From: Candidatus Termititenax sp.
GTDB taxonomy: Bacteria; Margulisbacteria; Riflemargulisbacteria; GWF2-35-9; DYQY01
Assembly: GCA_020719045.1 (NCBI GenBank)
Contig: DYQY01000004.1
Span: forward strand, 62,001-126,000
Reading direction: 5' to 3'
Length of the DNA: 64,000 bases
The position numbers and the translations under genes are program-made. The notes under the pieces are model-generated. The model did no database searches. It was not told the DNA's origin and saw only the letters and a program-made list of their open reading frames with translations. Below, piece by piece: positions 62,054 to 64,000 of this stretch (position 1 is the first letter of the stretch; each line of letters begins with the position of its first letter).

Positions 62054-63768
62054 TTATTTTTGACCAACTCCGACAGTTGCTGATTTAGCAACATAAGTTT
62101 ATCAAAATCGCCAGTTTTTTCAAGTTCAATTATCTGTTTCTTAAGTTCAAGCACCTTTTCCCTGTTATTTCTTTTTTTCAATGAATCAACTGCTTCTTGC
62201 AAAAATAATGATGGGTTAGAAAAATTAATCTTCATACAAAGACTAACCAGCTTCTGGTCAGTAACTAAATCGCATAAATACTGAACATCTTTCTCAGGAT
62301 TATTCAAAATTAAGGTAAATATTTTCTTATGGTCTATATCCAGAAAGTCCTCCACAGAAAATTTTCCAAGAAATTCACCTCTAAGCGATGTATGACTAAG
62401 AAGGATTGATAAAACGTCTTCCTCTAACTTAAAAAACTTATCTTTTGAACCTTTATCTTGTTTATAATCCTTCTTTTTTGACACGGATATAGTGTTATAG
62501 GTAAAAAAGAAACTTTTAACTTGATCCAAATCAACAGCTAATTTATTGGAAATAACTGAAATATACTCATTCTTAATAATGTCATTCTCAAAATGCACTA
62601 TGGATTTTAATTCCTTTAGAACTCTTGATTTATCCTCTACTGCCATCTTCTTAACATCTGTACTATGTCCATGAATTAAAATAGAATGATCAATCAAAAA
62701 CTCTTTATAAGTTATTGCATCTATCATTTGTTTTTTAAAGCTATCTAACCCATACTTTTTTATAAACTCATCTGGGTCCTTACTATCTTTTAAGTTTATA
62801 ACCTTTACTTCTACCTCTGGATCTTGTAAAACATCATTAACCCTAAACATTGCATTCTTGCCTGCATCATCATTATCAAAACACATATACAAAACCTTTG
62901 CAAAACGCTTCACCAAATTAAACTGTTGAGGAGTTACAGCAGTGCCTAAAACAGCTGATACATTTTTTATGCCAGCCTGGAAAAGACTAATCGCATCCAT
63001 ATATCCTTCAACTAAAACTAACTGGTCGCTATTTTCTCTAATATATTTTTTTGCCATATTGAGGCCATACAGCACATTACTCTTATGATAAAACCTTGTT
63101 TCAGGAGAATTAACATACTTTGCTCCCTCACCAGCAATAATCCTGCCACCAAAACCTAATGTTCTTCCCTGTAAATCTATTATCGGGAACATGAACCTCT
63201 TATAAAACCTATCTTTAACTTTACCCTGCGACTCAATTCCAATTCCAATATCTATAAAATCAGCATCTTTAGAATCCTCGCTACTTAACATCTCATCACA
63301 ATAAACCTTAGAAGCAAAACCTAACTGAAAAGCTTCAATTGTTTCATTATCGAGCTTCCTATCTTTCACAAAATTTTTGGCTTCATCACTAGCTAATTGT
63401 TTATGGTAAGCATCCTTGATCTTACTAAGCAAAGCAAAGCCATTTTCTCTATCATCTTTTTCGAAATTATTTATCTGATCATCATTTATCTCTACTCCAG
63501 CTTTTTCAGCTAGCAACCTGACTGTATCAATAAAACTAAGCCCATCCACTTTCATCAAAAATGAAAACACATTGCCACCAGCGCCACAACCAAAACAGTG
63601 AAATATTTTCTTATCAGGACTAACTACAAAAGAAGGAGTTTTCTCGTTGTGAAAAGGACAAAGACCCAAAAAATTTAAGCCTCTTTTACGTAGCTTAACG
63701 TATTGGCCTATAATTTCAACAATGTCAGCTCTTTCCTTAATTAACTCTATTGAATTTTCATCAACCAT
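62050..63768 (-). CDS. dnaG: DNA primase
   Basis: 572 residues. Zinc finger [20 protein letters not shown] with [12 protein letters not shown] polymerase core, [24 protein letters not shown] and [13 protein letters not shown], and a C-terminal DnaB-binding helical domain. Makes primers for replication. Six bases after the M20 peptidase gene, and coupled to rpoD. No clear ribosome site. Confidence 0.96.
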   Translation of the reverse strand: MVDENSIELIKERADIVEIIGQYVKLRKRGLNFLGLCPFHNEKTPSFVVSPDKKIFHCFGCGAGGNVFSFLMKVDGLSFIDTVRLLAEKAGVEINDDQINNFEKDDRENGFALLSKIKDAYHKQLASDEAKNFVKDRKLDNETIEAFQLGFASKVYCDEMLSSEDSKDADFIDIGIGIESQGKVKDRFYKRFMFPIIDLQGRTLGFGGRIIAGEGAKYVNSPETRFYHKSNVLYGLNMAKKYIRENSDQLVLVEGYMDAISLFQAGIKNVSAVLGTAVTPQQFNLVKRFAKVLYMCFDNDDAGKNAMFRVNDVLQDPEVEVKVINLKDSKDPDEFIKKYGLDSFKKQMIDAITYKEFLIDHSILIHGHSTDVKKMAVEDKSRVLKELKSIVHFENDIIKNEYISVISNKLAVDLDQVKSFFFTYNTISVSKKKDYKQDKGSKDKFFKLEEDVLSILLSHTSLRGEFLGKFSVEDFLDIDHKKIFTLILNNPEKDVQYLCDLVTDQKLVSLCMKINFSNPSLFLQEAVDSLKKRNNREKVLELKKQIIELEKTGDFDKLMLLNQQLSELVKNK

Positions 63769-63774
63769 AAAGGA

Positions 63775-64000
63775 TTAGTCTTTTAACTTTTTAACAATAG
63801 CCAAAATATACTCTGTTGCTTTTACCATGTCAGATATTTTTATCTCTTCATCACAAGTATGAACTTTACTCATTCCTGTGCTTATAACAACCGTAGGAAT
63901 ACCACTCTTATTGAAAACATTTGCATCACTACCACCGCCAGTTGATTTCTCGACGTGCTTAACGCCAATGCTTTGAGAAGCTTTTTTGCAAATCTTTAGA
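63775..64000 (-). CDS. M20-family aminopeptidase, C-terminal part (window edge)
   Basis: The last 74 codons of a minus-strand gene. EKSTGGGSDANVFNKSGIPT and STGMSKVHTCDEEIKISDMV match PepT-like M20 peptidases: the GGSDAN loop and the late His zinc ligand. The start lies beyond the window. It is the first gene of the visible dnaG-rpoD unit. Confidence 0.8.
   Translation of the reverse strand, partial: LKICKKASQSIGVKHVEKSTGGGSDANVFNKSGIPTVVISTGMSKVHTCDEEIKISDMVKATEYILAIVKKLKD

Overview
The window is a low-G+C (about one third by eye), gene-dense bacterial chromosome segment. It encodes an outer-membrane (diderm) cell: an LptD-like LPS assembly protein, MlaD/E/F lipid transport, several signal-peptide proteins with barrel-like C-termini and a lipoprotein. 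It also carries Gram-positive-like choices such as RNase J, an Amj-type lipid II flippase and a dapA-RNase J pair. Promoters are sigma70-like and many starts have AAGGAG ribosome sites. I infer an uncultured diderm lineage outside Proteobacteria, possibly Margulisbacteria-like; this taxonomic guess is weak. No tRNA, rRNA or CRISPR was seen.

Layout. 1-969: two surface or unknown proteins. 1069-5489 (minus): pyrB-pyrC-carA-xseA. 5537-7310 (plus): pdxA-ksgA, fired from a promoter that overlaps the pyrB promoter. 7299-20449 (minus): rpsO-pnp-M16 peptidase-dut-dapB-asd-methyltransferase-dapA-RNase J-queH-mlaE-mlaF-mlaD-receiver-small protein, joining RNA decay, diaminopimelate synthesis and envelope lipid transport. 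20553-25523: gtrA, queD-amj, a divergent CofG-like radical SAM protein, an RlmD-type methyltransferase, two tiny reading frames and smpB. 25520-28501: a cluster of unrecognised soluble proteins, one of 559 residues and four small ones. 28509-35277 (minus): yqeY-dacA, an SLH-type surface protein, argS-ispG-purB.

35300-39675 is an accessory island bounded by two inverted copies of one repeat. It holds a SinI-like type II restriction-modification pair (expected GGWCC), a frameshifted and truncated RloC-like AAA_13 ATPase, and a 5'-truncated ORF6N gene fused to it. After it come recG, two envelope or unknown genes and rpsT.

43512-59174 (minus) is a long co-directional block. A strong promoter drives a sugar-binding lipoprotein and two permeases, one carrying a propeller-like domain of about 310 residues inserted after its first membrane helix. 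Next is a 2020-residue membrane-anchored GH8 protein with tandem 454-residue repeats, then a DUF4380 protein, a WalJ/YycJ-like hydrolase that seems to start at ATT, dnaB, an LptD-like gene and a WYL regulator. I read the first part as a dedicated polysaccharide-processing and uptake system; it is the most novel-looking part of the window. 59327-64000 (minus): a UDP-sugar pyrophosphorylase, then dnaG-rpoD and the end of an M20 peptidase gene.

Two genome-wide habits show up. Several genes (pyrB, pdxA, queD, cofG-like, rlmD, smpB, GH8) appear leaderless, with a -10 box 3-8 bases before the start codon. Short arrays of degenerate seven-base repeats sit between genes.
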